A DNA stretch of 10,663 bases from DATAEK01 sp036258055 (GTDB taxonomy: Bacteria > Acidobacteriota > Vicinamibacteria > Vicinamibacterales > 2-12-FULL-66-21): positions 1 through 10,663 of the forward strand of contig DATAEK010000263.1 of NCBI GenBank assembly GCA_036258055.1, read 5' to 3'. Both the position numbers and the translations under genes were made by a program. Positions 1 through 7,077 of the stretch are shown one piece after another; within the stretch, counting starts at the first letter, position 1, and every line of letters starts with the position of its first letter. Below the pieces are notes generated by a model that saw only the letters and a list, made by a program, of their open reading frames with translations, ran no database searches and was not told the origin of the DNA.

Positions 1-1
1 G

Positions 2-3000
2 GGCAAGATCGCATTCAGCTATCTCGGCGACATCTGGGTCGCCAACGAAGACGGCTCCAGCGTCCAGCGGGTTACCGACAACCGCGCACGCGAGATCTAT
101 CCCCGCTTCTCGCCGGACGGCAAATGGATCGCGTTCTCCTCGAATCGCTACGGCAACAATGACGTCTTCGTGGTTCCCGCCAGTGGCGGCGCACCTCGGC
201 GCCTGACGTTCCATACCGGCAATGACGAGGTCGTCGCCTGGTCGCGTGATTCCCTGAACGTCGTCTTCAGATCGGCGCGCGGCGATGGGGCGTTTCCGAG
301 CGTCGCGACGCTCTATGAGGTCAACATCGACGGCGGACTGGAGAAGCCGCTGCCCGTCGACTGGGGCTTCTGGGGCAGCTACTCGCCCGACGGCAAGTCG
401 CTGGTCTTCAATCGCCATCCTGCCGTCTGGTCACGGCAGCACTATCGCGGCAGCTACGCGGCGGACCTCTGGATCGCCGACGTCGCGAACAAGACCTACA
501 ACCAGCTGCTGGCCGACGAGCACTACAACCGCTACTGGCCGATGTGGGGCGCCGACGATGCCATTTATTTCGTCGCGGATCCGTTGCCGAACGACAAGAG
601 CGTGAAGCCCGGCAGTGTCGAAATCCGCAGAAGCGTCAACAACATCTACAAGATCCCGTCCAAGGGCGGCCAGCCCGTGCAGGTCACGAAGCACACGGGC
701 GGCAGCCTGTTCTGGCCGTCCATCTCGAGCGACGGCAAGGTCATCGTCTACGAAGAGAACTTCGGGATCTGGAAACTCGACGTCGCCACCGGCAAGACCA
801 GCGAGATCAAACTCGATGTCTCCACTGACGAGAAAGAAAACGAAGTGGACATCGACAGCGTGTCGAACGACGTGGACAGCTTCGATCTCTCGCCGTCGGC
901 ACGGCGCGCCGCGATTTCGGTGCGCGGACAGATCCTGACAATTGCGACCGATCGCGGAGACATCACGCGCCTCGCCCCGGACAAGATGGCCTCGAGAAAC
1001 CAGATGCCGAAGTGGTCGCCAGACGGCAAGTCGATCGCGTTCGTCTCCGACCGTTCCGGACGCGACGAGGTGTGGATCTCGGATCCCGAGGGCACGGCCC
1101 CGAAGAAGATCTCGGATCTCGACACCGAGAAGGGATCGCTCGTCTGGACGCCCGACTCGAAATCGTTGCTCTACACGGCCGCGGACAAGAAGCTGTACGG
1201 CTACAGCGTCGCCGATGGCAAGACCGCGACGATCTCGTCGAGCGACATCGGCCGCATCGGCTCGGTGTCGGTGTCACCGGACAGCAAGTGGATCGCCATC
1301 TCGAAGCAGGATCGGACACTGCGTTCGCACGTCTACATCGTGCCGATCGCCGGCGGCGAAGAACGTCACGTGTCCGACGACAGCCTGCTCTACTCCGAGA
1401 GCAACGCCGTCTGGACTGCCGACGGCCGCTACATCGCGTTCGTGTCGGTCGAAGGCGCGAGCAACGGCATCGCCACCCAGGGCGGCATCAACACCACGAT
1501 GGAGTTGTGGGTGACGTCGCTGCGCGATCAGGATCGCGATCCGATGAACCGCGACATCGACAACGAAGCGCAGGGCCTCGCGGCCGAAGCGGCGGCTCGC
1601 CAGAACGCGGGGCGCGGCGGTGGAGCGGGCGCGGCGGCGCAGCCCGTTGAAGTCCGGATCGACTGGCAGGGCATGCCCCGCCGGGCGCGGCGTCTCGCGG
1701 TGCCGGGCACGGCCGTGGGCGGGCTGACGCCCACGCCTGAAGGCCACTCGATCGCGCTGACGGCCGCGAGCGCAGCTGGTGGCGGGCGCGGCGGCGACGC
1801 CGGCGCCGATTCGAACGCCGGCATCTACATCATCAACGTCGAGAGCGGCCAGCAGACACGCGTGCCGCCCGCGCCGCAAACGGCGGGCGCCCCGGCGGGC
1901 GGCGGCGGACGTGGACGCGGCGGCGCCGGCGGGTTCAGCGGAGGCGGCAACATGGTCTTCGCGCGCGACGGCCGCACGCTCTACTTCCGATCGGGCACCG
2001 GCCTCTACGCCGCGACGCTCAACAACAACGCCGGAGGCGGCGCCGGCGCGGCACAGGCAGCGGCCCCCACGAATGGTGGGCGCGGAGGACGCGGTGGACG
2101 TGGTGCTGGAGCGACGGACACCCAGGAGCCAACCGGCAATACGCCGACCGCGCGGCAGGTGACCTACACCGCCAACCTCGAAGTCGATCACAAGGCGCTC
2201 CGAGCGCAGGTGTTCAACGAGGGCTGGCGGATCATGAAGAACCGGTTCTACGACGCCAAGATGCACGGCGCGGACTGGGCGGTCGCCAAGAAGACATACG
2301 AGCCGTTGCTCGACTACCTCGTCGACGAGGACGAGCTCCACACCGTCATGATGATGATGATTGGGGAGCTGAATGCGTCCCACACGGGCGTCAGCGGCGG
2401 GCCCCCCGGGAACCAGCGCTCGATCCAGACGCGCTACCCCGGCTTCGACGTCGTCGCCGACGCCTCCGGGTTCTACAAGATCGGACACGTCTACAAGGAC
2501 GGTCCCGCCGATCACGACTACTTGAAGATCAAGGAAGGCAACTACCTGGTCTCGGTCGACGGCCACGACCTGAAGACCACGGAGAACTACTGGCAGCACT
2601 TCACGCTCGCCGCCGGAACGAAGTTCCACTTCATGGTCAACGACAAGCCGGCAAAAGAGGGCGCGTGGGAAGTCACCATCTCGCCGATTGCCGGTAGCGC
2701 CTGGACTGACCTGCAGTACGCGAAGTGGGTCGGCGATCGGCGTGACATGGTCACGAAGTTGAGCAATGGCGACATCGGCTACCTGCACATCCGCGCCATG
2801 GACGCACCCTCGCTCCGGCAGTTCCAGCTGGATCTCGCCGCGAATCGCACGAAGAAGGCGCTCGTGATCGACCAGCGCTTCAACGGCGGCGGCGGCATCG
2901 ATCAAGAGCTGCTGGGTATCCTCGCGGGCCGGCAGTATCAGTACACGATCGGCCGCGACGCCGGCTTCCAGCAGGCACGGCCCCAGAACTTCTACGGGCC

Positions 3001-3352
3001 GATGGTCGTGATGCAGAACGAGCGCTCGGCCTCTGATGCCGAGATGTTCCCGGCCGGTTTCAAGGCACTCGGACTCGGCAAGGTCGTCGGCGTACCGACG
3101 ATGGGCGCCGTCATCGGGACCGGCTCCTACACGCTGCTCGATGGCTCCGCGATCCGCACTCCAGGGAGTGGCGTCTGGACGGTGACCGGACAGAACATGG
3201 AGAACTACGGTGTGCCGCCTGACGTACTCGTCGACAACACGCCGGCCGACTTCGTCAAGGGACGCGACGCGCAGATCGAAAAAGCGGTCGAGGTTCTCAA
3301 AGCGGAGCTCGGCAAGAAGACCACCACGTCCCAGCAGCAACAGCAGCGATAA
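2..3352 (+). CDS. Tricorn-type S41 peptidase, PD40 beta-propeller plus PDZ plus protease core (5' partial)
   Basis: The reading frame is open from base 2 to a TAA at 3350-3352, giving 1116 codons; the start and any signal peptide lie outside the window. The N-terminal half carries repeated PD40/WD40-like propeller blades with motifs such as FSPDGKWIAF, YSPDGKSLVF, WSPDGKSIAFVSD and VSPDSKWIAIS. Low-complexity Gly/Arg/Ala linkers follow (about bases 1600-2115), then a helical segment, a PDZ-like region (about 2440-2590) and an S41 core. Candidate catalytic residues by analogy with tricorn are Ser793-His794 in ELNASHTGV, nucleophile Ser1011 in NERSASDAE and Glu1067 in QNMENYGVPPD (numbered from base 2), so the active site looks intact. 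The family degrades peptides, with the propeller gating substrate entry. The C-terminus is a Thr/Gln-rich tail. Location is unknown without the N-terminus; homologues in related bacteria are often exported. The family call is secure, the substrate unknown. Confidence 0.94.
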   Translation, partial: GKIAFSYLGDIWVANEDGSSVQRVTDNRAREIYPRFSPDGKWIAFSSNRYGNNDVFVVPASGGAPRRLTFHTGNDEVVAWSRDSLNVVFRSARGDGAFPSVATLYEVNIDGGLEKPLPVDWGFWGSYSPDGKSLVFNRHPAVWSRQHYRGSYAADLWIADVANKTYNQLLADEHYNRYWPMWGADDAIYFVADPLPNDKSVKPGSVEIRRSVNNIYKIPSKGGQPVQVTKHTGGSLFWPSISSDGKVIVYEENFGIWKLDVATGKTSEIKLDVSTDEKENEVDIDSVSNDVDSFDLSPSARRAAISVRGQILTIATDRGDITRLAPDKMASRNQMPKWSPDGKSIAFVSDRSGRDEVWISDPEGTAPKKISDLDTEKGSLVWTPDSKSLLYTAADKKLYGYSVADGKTATISSSDIGRIGSVSVSPDSKWIAISKQDRTLRSHVYIVPIAGGEERHVSDDSLLYSESNAVWTADGRYIAFVSVEGASNGIATQGGINTTMELWVTSLRDQDRDPMNRDIDNEAQGLAAEAAARQNAGRGGGAGAAAQPVEVRIDWQGMPRRARRLAVPGTAVGGLTPTPEGHSIALTAASAAGGGRGGDAGADSNAGIYIINVESGQQTRVPPAPQTAGAPAGGGGRGRGGAGGFSGGGNMVFARDGRTLYFRSGTGLYAATLNNNAGGGAGAAQAAAPTNGGRGGRGGRGAGATDTQEPTGNTPTARQVTYTANLEVDHKALRAQVFNEGWRIMKNRFYDAKMHGADWAVAKKTYEPLLDYLVDEDELHTVMMMMIGELNASHTGVSGGPPGNQRSIQTRYPGFDVVADASGFYKIGHVYKDGPADHDYLKIKEGNYLVSVDGHDLKTTENYWQHFTLAAGTKFHFMVNDKPAKEGAWEVTISPIAGSAWTDLQYAKWVGDRRDMVTKLSNGDIGYLHIRAMDAPSLRQFQLDLAANRTKKALVIDQRFNGGGGIDQELLGILAGRQYQYTIGRDAGFQQARPQNFYGPMVVMQNERSASDAEMFPAGFKALGLGKVVGVPTMGAVIGTGSYTLLDGSAIRTPGSGVWTVTGQNMENYGVPPDVLVDNTPADFVKGRDAQIEKAVEVLKAELGKKTTTSQQQQQR

Positions 3353-3359
3353 CGACTCG

Positions 3360-3395
3360 AGAGAGGACGCGGCCTTGGCGCGCCGCGTCCTCTCT
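3360..3395. terminator. Perfect 14-bp stem hairpin between convergent genes
   Basis: Bases 3360-3373 pair perfectly with 3382-3395 around an 8-base loop, starting 8 bases after the stop codon of the protease gene. The stem is GC-rich (core GAGAGGACGCGGC). Neither side has a clear run of T: the plus side continues TCCGCCCC. It is therefore not a textbook intrinsic terminator. Its position between two convergent stop codons (3352 and 3411) makes a shared bidirectional transcript end the best reading. Confidence 0.6.
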
Positions 3396-3410
3396 TCCGC
3401 CCCTCCGCAT

Positions 3411-3974
3411 TCAGCGCCTCGCCTGCAAGAGCGCCTTGCGCGCCTGCTTCAGCTCGTCCCAGACCACGTCATGGGTGTGCCTGGCCTCAACGGTCTCCCA
3501 TTCGTCGAAGCCGCTGTACGAGTGGAGGCGATAACCAATCTTCTCGAAGAGCGCCCGCATCGTGTCCGTCCCCGTAACTTCAGGCGCCCGGACGATCTCG
3601 ACGGCGTGCTGGAGTTCGTGGCCAAGTACCGCGATCACGGTGTCACCTCGCAGGGCCGGATCCAGCGTCACACGTAGATAGCGATACACCTCCACGCCGT
3701 TCGCCATGAAGTTGAGGCAAGAGGATGGCCTCGTGGACCTGCACCAGCCAGTCTTCACGTAGACGATCGTCGCGGATGCCTCGATCGTCTCGATCAGGCC
3801 CCGGCAGGTGATGGAGCGTTCGAAGCACGACGCTACCGCCAGCCGAACGTCACGCTCCGTCGTCCGGATGTTCTGGAATTGTGGGGGGCAGGGCTGTTCG
3901 GCAACGAGCGTGACCGCGCCTCCGAGAAGGACAATCGTCAGCATCGCCTGTTGTATCTGAATTCGGACCGCCAT
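3411..3974 (-). CDS. Exported protein with HEXXH zinc-metalloprotease motif
   Basis: This encodes 187 residues. The frame can be extended upstream to 4070, but the ATG at 3974 follows a GGAGGT ribosome site at 5 bases and begins a good signal peptide (MAVRIQIQQAMLTIVLLGG, then VTLVAEQ), so I chose it. The motif GHELQHAVE (His119-Glu120-x-x-His123) follows a hydrophobic strand (TVIAVL), as in zincin proteases where the two His bind zinc and the Glu activates water. A third ligand is not certain; Glu158, Glu160 or Glu163 in FDEWETVEAR would suit a Glu-zincin. Five cysteines (29, 50, 57, 78, 86) in the mature part suggest disulfides in the periplasm or outside. I do not recognise a named family, and proteolysis is inferred from the motif alone. 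The gene is monocistronic as far as visible: convergent with the protease gene, divergent from the sigma operon. Confidence 0.78.
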   Translation of the reverse strand: MAVRIQIQQAMLTIVLLGGAVTLVAEQPCPPQFQNIRTTERDVRLAVASCFERSITCRGLIETIEASATIVYVKTGWCRSTRPSSCLNFMANGVEVYRYLRVTLDPALRGDTVIAVLGHELQHAVEIVRAPEVTGTDTMRALFEKIGYRLHSYSGFDEWETVEARHTHDVVWDELKQARKALLQARR

Positions 3975-3979
3975 GAGCC

Positions 3980-3985
3980 ACCTCC
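3980..3985 (-). promoter_or_regulatory. Ribosome binding site fixing the start of the HEXXH gene
   Basis: Reading the minus strand, GGAGGT lies 5 bases before the ATG at 3974. No comparable site was noted before the more upstream in-frame ATG at 4070. The residues upstream of 3974 (many Arg, Pro and Cys) also do not look like a signal peptide. Confidence 0.7.
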
Positions 3986-4152
3986 GCCTCTGACCGCATC
4001 CGTATGAAGCCGTGTGCCGTGAACAGAGACGGACCTCCGGCGGGGTTTCAGGCCTCCAGGGGGGACGCATCCAGGGGCGATCTGGGAAGACCGGCGTGAT
4101 GTCCGTCTAACTCCTGGACGGGGGAAAAGGTTGGGCGCTTGTTACTCGCCGG

Positions 4153-4181
4153 TTGCCCGGCACAGACGGCTGATGAATAAT
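4153..4181 (+). promoter_or_regulatory. Candidate sigma70-like promoter for the sigma/anti-sigma operon
   Basis: TTGCCC (4153-4158) and AATAAT (4176-4181) are separated by exactly 17 bases, with 4/6 and 5/6 matches to the TTGACA and TATAAT consensus. It is the only such pair I found in the 297-base divergent spacer 3975-4271. A transcript starting near 4188 would leave an untranslated leader of about 85 bases before the ATG at 4272. The rest of the spacer holds a doubled TCCAGGGG (about 4055-4077) of unknown meaning. This is a sequence match only. Confidence 0.4.
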
Positions 4182-4271
4182 CGCGTTCTGGAGTTCGCCG
4201 CCGGACAGAGCCGGCATTTGCGGGCCCACCGACCATTCGGTGATCCCGGTGCGCTCCGCCACTCCTCCGCC

Positions 4272-5186
4272 ATGGCTGCCAAGGGCCCGTCGCAGCGGCT
4301 GCATCTGGTCACGAAACGCGATGCCGCGGGCAGCGTGACGTCCCAGTCGGTGTCCGATCTGGAGCAACTCTTCGTCGAAAACCTCGACGTCATCGAAGGG
4401 GTCATCGGCTTCGTCTGTCACCGGCACCGCGTCAACGCCGACGAAACCGACGAGTTCGCGGCCGAGGTGAAACTCCGGTTGATCGACCACGAATACGAGA
4501 TTCTGCGCCGCTTCCAGCAGCGCAGCAGCCTGCGCACGTACTTGACGGTCGTCATTCAGCGCTTGTTCCTCGACTATCGCGATCGACAGTGGGGAAAGTG
4601 GCGCCCGTCCGCCGAAGCGCGCCGCCTCGGTCCGGTGGCCACGCGGCTCGAGATGCTCGTCGTTCGTGACGGCATGGGCTTCGACCAGGCGTGCGAAGCG
4701 CTGCGCACCAACGAGAGTGTCGCGCTGACTCGGGCGGAGCTCGAGGCAATCGCCGAGCGTTTGCCGATCAGGGCGCGCCGGATGCGTGTCGACGAGGGCG
4801 CACTCGACAGTCTTCCGCACCCGGGTGCCGCGCCCGACACGTACGTGCCGCCGGCCGCGACCGACGATGCCGGACGCAGAATCCGGCGGGCGGTGACGCA
4901 GGCGTTGACGGCGCTGGGCGGTCAGGATCGACTGATTCTGCGGCTCAAGTTCCAGGAAGGTCTCGGCGTCGCCGACATCGCGCGCGCGTTGCACGTCGAG
5001 CAGAAACCGCTCTACCGGCGTTTGGATATGTTGCTGCGCGGACTGAAAGAAGCGCTCGAATCCGTGGGCATCAGCAGTGAAGACGCGAAGAACGTAATGG
5101 ACCGCGGAGACCTCGACCTCAGCGTGGCGCTCTCGGCGCCAGCGGCCGCGGTCCCTGCATCACTCGTCGAACCACCGGGTGCTTGA
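4272..5186 (+). CDS. Sigma-70 family (ECF-like) RNA polymerase sigma factor
   Basis: From the ATG at 4272 this is 304 residues. Region 2 spans about residues 28-110: a helical stretch, the pattern FQQRSSLRTYLTVVIQRLF and the basic DYRDRQWGKW, typical of core-polymerase and -10 binding. Region 4 spans about 205-265, with a helix-turn-helix around GVADIARALHVEQKPLYRRL for -35 recognition. The two are joined by roughly 95 residues, longer than in compact ECF factors, containing LTRAELEAIAERLPIRARR. A roughly 40-residue Ala-rich tail follows region 4. The start is uncertain: the frame stays open to a TTG at 4131 and an ATG at 4173, but the candidate promoter overlaps that stretch and its third-base GC is lower, favouring 4272; none has a strong ribosome site. 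The downstream gene encodes a likely anti-sigma factor, so activity is probably controlled by sequestration at the membrane. Confidence 0.88.
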   Translation: MAAKGPSQRLHLVTKRDAAGSVTSQSVSDLEQLFVENLDVIEGVIGFVCHRHRVNADETDEFAAEVKLRLIDHEYEILRRFQQRSSLRTYLTVVIQRLFLDYRDRQWGKWRPSAEARRLGPVATRLEMLVVRDGMGFDQACEALRTNESVALTRAELEAIAERLPIRARRMRVDEGALDSLPHPGAAPDTYVPPAATDDAGRRIRRAVTQALTALGGQDRLILRLKFQEGLGVADIARALHVEQKPLYRRLDMLLRGLKEALESVGISSEDAKNVMDRGDLDLSVALSAPAAAVPASLVEPPGA

Positions 5187-5197
5187 GGCGTAAGGCC

Positions 5198-6169
5198 GTG
5201 ACACCATTGACTAATCAACACGACCAGGGTCCCCGCACAGCGTGCCCGGATCCAGAGCTCTTTGCCAGCTACATCGACGGTCTCGCCACATCCAGGGAAC
5301 GTTCAGATATCGAATCGCACGTCGCGACCTGCGAGGACTGCTACTTCGTGCTGACCGAAACCATTCACGAACAGCGGCGGCGCTGGCCAACCGAGGACGC
5401 GGGAAATCGCTCCTCACGACAGCCGTGGATCCGCTGGACGGCTGCTGGATTGGCGGTTGCGGCGGCGCTCGTGCTGGCGCTGCGCATCGCAGGCCCTTTC
5501 AGGAGGGTACCTCAACAAGAATCCATCACGGCGAGCAGGCCGGCACCGGTCCCTCCTGTCGTTCCTGGCAATCTGGCTCCCGCTCCGCCGCAGCTCGAAG
5601 CGCTGACGGCGGCGGTCGTCACGCTGGACGCCTCGACCGGCCCGTTCCGTCCGCTCCAGCCGCGACTTGCTGCTGGATCTGAGTACCGACCGTTGAAGCC
5701 GGTCGTCCGATCCGCCGTGTCCACCGAGGAGATGCCTGAGGCGGTTCGCGCGAACGCCCTGGCCGTCGCAAAGCTCGCCGCAGCCTCGGGACCGAGCGCT
5801 ACCGTACAGCGTGCACTCGCGGAGATGTACCTGACGACCGGGAAGCCTGATCTCGCCGTAAAGATTCTCGAACCGCTCTCGGCTTCCTCGGCTGATGCGC
5901 TGCTGCTGACGGATCTTGCCGCCGCGTATCTCGCGCGCGGCGGCCCCGATGATGCCGCGAAAGCGCGCGATGCGGCGGAACAGGCCGTCGAGCGCGATCC
6001 GAAGCGATCCGAGGCGTGGTTCAACCTGGCACTCGCAGCCGAGGCTCTCGACCTGCCGGTTCGTGCGACTGAGGCGTGGACGAGGTTCCTGGAGATCGAT
6101 GGGACGTCAGCCTGGGCGGGGGAAGCCCGGCAACATCTCGACAGGCTCAACCGACGCACGCGGCGCTGA
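5198..6169 (+). CDS. Putative anti-sigma factor: zinc-finger, one membrane segment, TPR-like C-terminus
   Basis: The 323-residue protein has three parts. Residues 15-60 contain His41-x3-Cys45-x2-Cys48 (HVATCEDC) preceded by CPDPELFASYIDG, the layout of zinc-binding anti-sigma (zf-HC2-type) domains. One hydrophobic helix follows (about 78-98, TAAGLAVAAALVLAL). After a Pro/Ala-rich spacer, residues about 190-320 form TPR-like helical pairs (ALAEMYLTTGKPDLAVKIL, AYLARGG, AWFNLALAAEALD). Inferred topology: finger in the cytoplasm holding the sigma factor, TPR outside as protein-binding sensor. I chose the GTG at 5198 because GAGG/AAGG lies just before it. A TTG at 5183 overlapping the sigma stop (TTGA) is the alternative. 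Either way the genes are almost contiguous (11-base gap) and surely cotranscribed. Sigma binding is inferred from the motif and neighbour. Canonical regulated-proteolysis sites cannot be recognised by eye. Confidence 0.85.
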   Translation: MTPLTNQHDQGPRTACPDPELFASYIDGLATSRERSDIESHVATCEDCYFVLTETIHEQRRRWPTEDAGNRSSRQPWIRWTAAGLAVAAALVLALRIAGPFRRVPQQESITASRPAPVPPVVPGNLAPAPPQLEALTAAVVTLDASTGPFRPLQPRLAAGSEYRPLKPVVRSAVSTEEMPEAVRANALAVAKLAAASGPSATVQRALAEMYLTTGKPDLAVKILEPLSASSADALLLTDLAAAYLARGGPDDAAKARDAAEQAVERDPKRSEAWFNLALAAEALDLPVRATEAWTRFLEIDGTSAWAGEARQHLDRLNRRTRR

Positions 6170-6189
6170 CGCAATTCGATCGGCCGCGC

Positions 6190-6861
6190 TCAATCACCAG
6201 CCACGAACGCCATCAACTGCCAGCGCTCGCCGGTCTTCGCGAAGATGGCGCGATAGTCAATCGGACTTCGCGCAAACTGCGACGAGAGGTAGCCGACACG
6301 GCCGTCCTTCAGCCGCACAGCGATCCATCGGTCATCGCGACTCGCCGCAGGACGTGCATCTCTGCCGATCGGCACAATCACGAAGCTGAGCGTCGTCAGG
6401 ACCGGCGCATCCGCACGCGCGGCGCCGCGAACGCTGACCCGATCGCCAACGATCGCCACGTGCTCGAACGAGTCGAGGCTGTCCGGCCAGCGGCTGAAGG
6501 TGTACGGCGCAACGAACGACCCGTCCTGCTGAAACGATCCTCCCAGGGCGAGCACGCGCCCCAGCGTGTCCCACAGCTTGCTGTCGGCCGCCTCGGGCCG
6601 CCACTGCTTGCGAAAGCCTGCCGGCCCGCCGCCGTCACCGAACGAGGTGCGAATACCGGGGTTCAATACCGCGATGACCGCCGCCGTGTCGTGGCGGGCC
6701 ACGGCCGCTTGCAGTTGCGCGCGAAAGGTGAAGAAGTCCGGCTGCTGTGGCGCCTCGTCAACCGGCTTCAGCTCGGGGTAGTCCGCCGTCTGCCGCGCCG
6801 CCGGGACGGCCGTGAGCAGCAGCGAGGTGAGAACCGATGCGACGAAGGATCGCCAGGCCAC
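6190..6861 (-). CDS. Exported protein with C-terminal bacterial SH3-like domain
   Basis: This encodes 223 residues starting with a signal peptide (MAWRSFVASVLTSLLLTAVPAA). Residues about 40-130 form a helical/mixed domain I do not recognise (FFTFRAQLQAAVARHDTAAVIAVLN, then GGPAGFRKQW). Residues about 133-205 resemble an SH3b fold: VAIVGDRVSVRGAARADAPVL, a beta strand VIVP, then RWIAVRLKDGRVGYLSSQ. Such domains bind peptidoglycan or peptides in the envelope; here that is inference. The start is GTG; no other Met precedes the signal peptide and only a weak CAGG lies upstream, so translation may be modest. The gene converges on the sigma/anti-sigma operon with a 20-base gap and shares its strand with the receptor gene, 215 bases upstream. 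There are no cysteines and no catalytic motif, so a structural or binding role is more likely than an enzyme. Confidence 0.78.
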   Translation of the reverse strand: MAWRSFVASVLTSLLLTAVPAARQTADYPELKPVDEAPQQPDFFTFRAQLQAAVARHDTAAVIAVLNPGIRTSFGDGGGPAGFRKQWRPEAADSKLWDTLGRVLALGGSFQQDGSFVAPYTFSRWPDSLDSFEHVAIVGDRVSVRGAARADAPVLTTLSFVIVPIGRDARPAASRDDRWIAVRLKDGRVGYLSSQFARSPIDYRAIFAKTGERWQLMAFVAGD

Positions 6862-6899
6862 GATGATGTTGCCTGACGATATCTCATTCTTCCGTTTGT

Positions 6900-6918
6900 C
6901 GTGGGGCTCCGCCCCACG
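6900..6918. repeat. 8-bp stem, 3-base loop palindrome (GTGGGGC TCC GCCCCAC)
   Basis: Bases 6900-6907 pair with 6911-6918. The plus side continues TTTCTC, a weak T-rich tail, but no plus-strand gene ends here; the minus side has no T run. I therefore read it as part of an intergenic repeat rather than a terminator, though it could still stabilise the 3' end of the receptor transcript. Confidence 0.6.
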
Positions 6919-6926
6919 TTTCTCGA

Positions 6927-6954
6927 TGTGCGCGGGGCCTTACCCCCGCGCACA
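6927..6954. repeat. 11-bp perfect stem hairpin in the spacer after the receptor gene
   Basis: TGTGCGCGGGG (6927-6937) pairs with CCCCGCGCACA (6944-6954) around a 6-base loop. It lies 123 bases beyond the receptor stop codon on the minus strand, next to the 6900-6918 palindrome, and no T run follows on either strand. It may end or protect the receptor mRNA, or belong to the repeat element beginning at 6987. Confidence 0.6.
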
Positions 6955-6987
6955 CGCGCTCGACGCCTTCGGCCGCTCGCGCCGCTG
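6955..6987 (-). repeat. GC-rich repeat core, single copy, minus orientation
   Basis: On the minus strand this begins CAGCGGCGCGAGCG, contains GCCGAAGGC and ends CGAGCGCG. The first 14 bases are identical to the start of the last unit of the tandem array at 10343-10567, which lies in the opposite orientation, and the GAAG and CGAGCGC parts are also shared. On both sides of the receptor gene the core is followed by G-run/C-run hairpins. This looks like one member of a dispersed intergenic repeat family; GC-rich composition makes a chance match possible. Confidence 0.5.
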
Positions 6988-7054
6988 GCTACTGACTACA
7001 AGCCGCCTGTTCGCCCATCAGTCTGTCCACAAGCCCCGACCGTTCAGCCGCGGA

Positions 7055-7077
7055 CAGCTGAGAGCTGACCGCTGACT
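7055..7077. repeat. Short heptamer tandem repeat (GCTGA-based)
   Basis: Three 7-base units, CAGCTGA, GAGCTGA and CCGCTGA, then CT, directly abut the stop codon of the receptor gene. The constant part is GCTGA. Similar words (CTGACT, GGCTACTGAC) recur at 6985-6998. Function is unknown; it could be a microsatellite-like expansion at a gene end. Confidence 0.5.

Noticed and set aside
1274..3340. A 688-codon open frame on the minus strand, antisense to the protease gene
   Set aside because: It mirrors the high-GC third positions of the real gene. Its composition (very rich in Arg, Val, Ala and His) is that of a shadow frame, with no domain or signal peptide, while the plus strand has clear tricorn motifs.
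3975..4070. 32-residue N-terminal extension of the HEXXH protein
   Set aside because: It would bury the signal peptide, and the internal ATG has a much better ribosome site.
4131..4271. Longer forms of the sigma factor starting at TTG 4131 or ATG 4173
   Set aside because: The stretch overlaps the candidate promoter, has mixed third-base composition and adds no recognisable region. It is not excluded.
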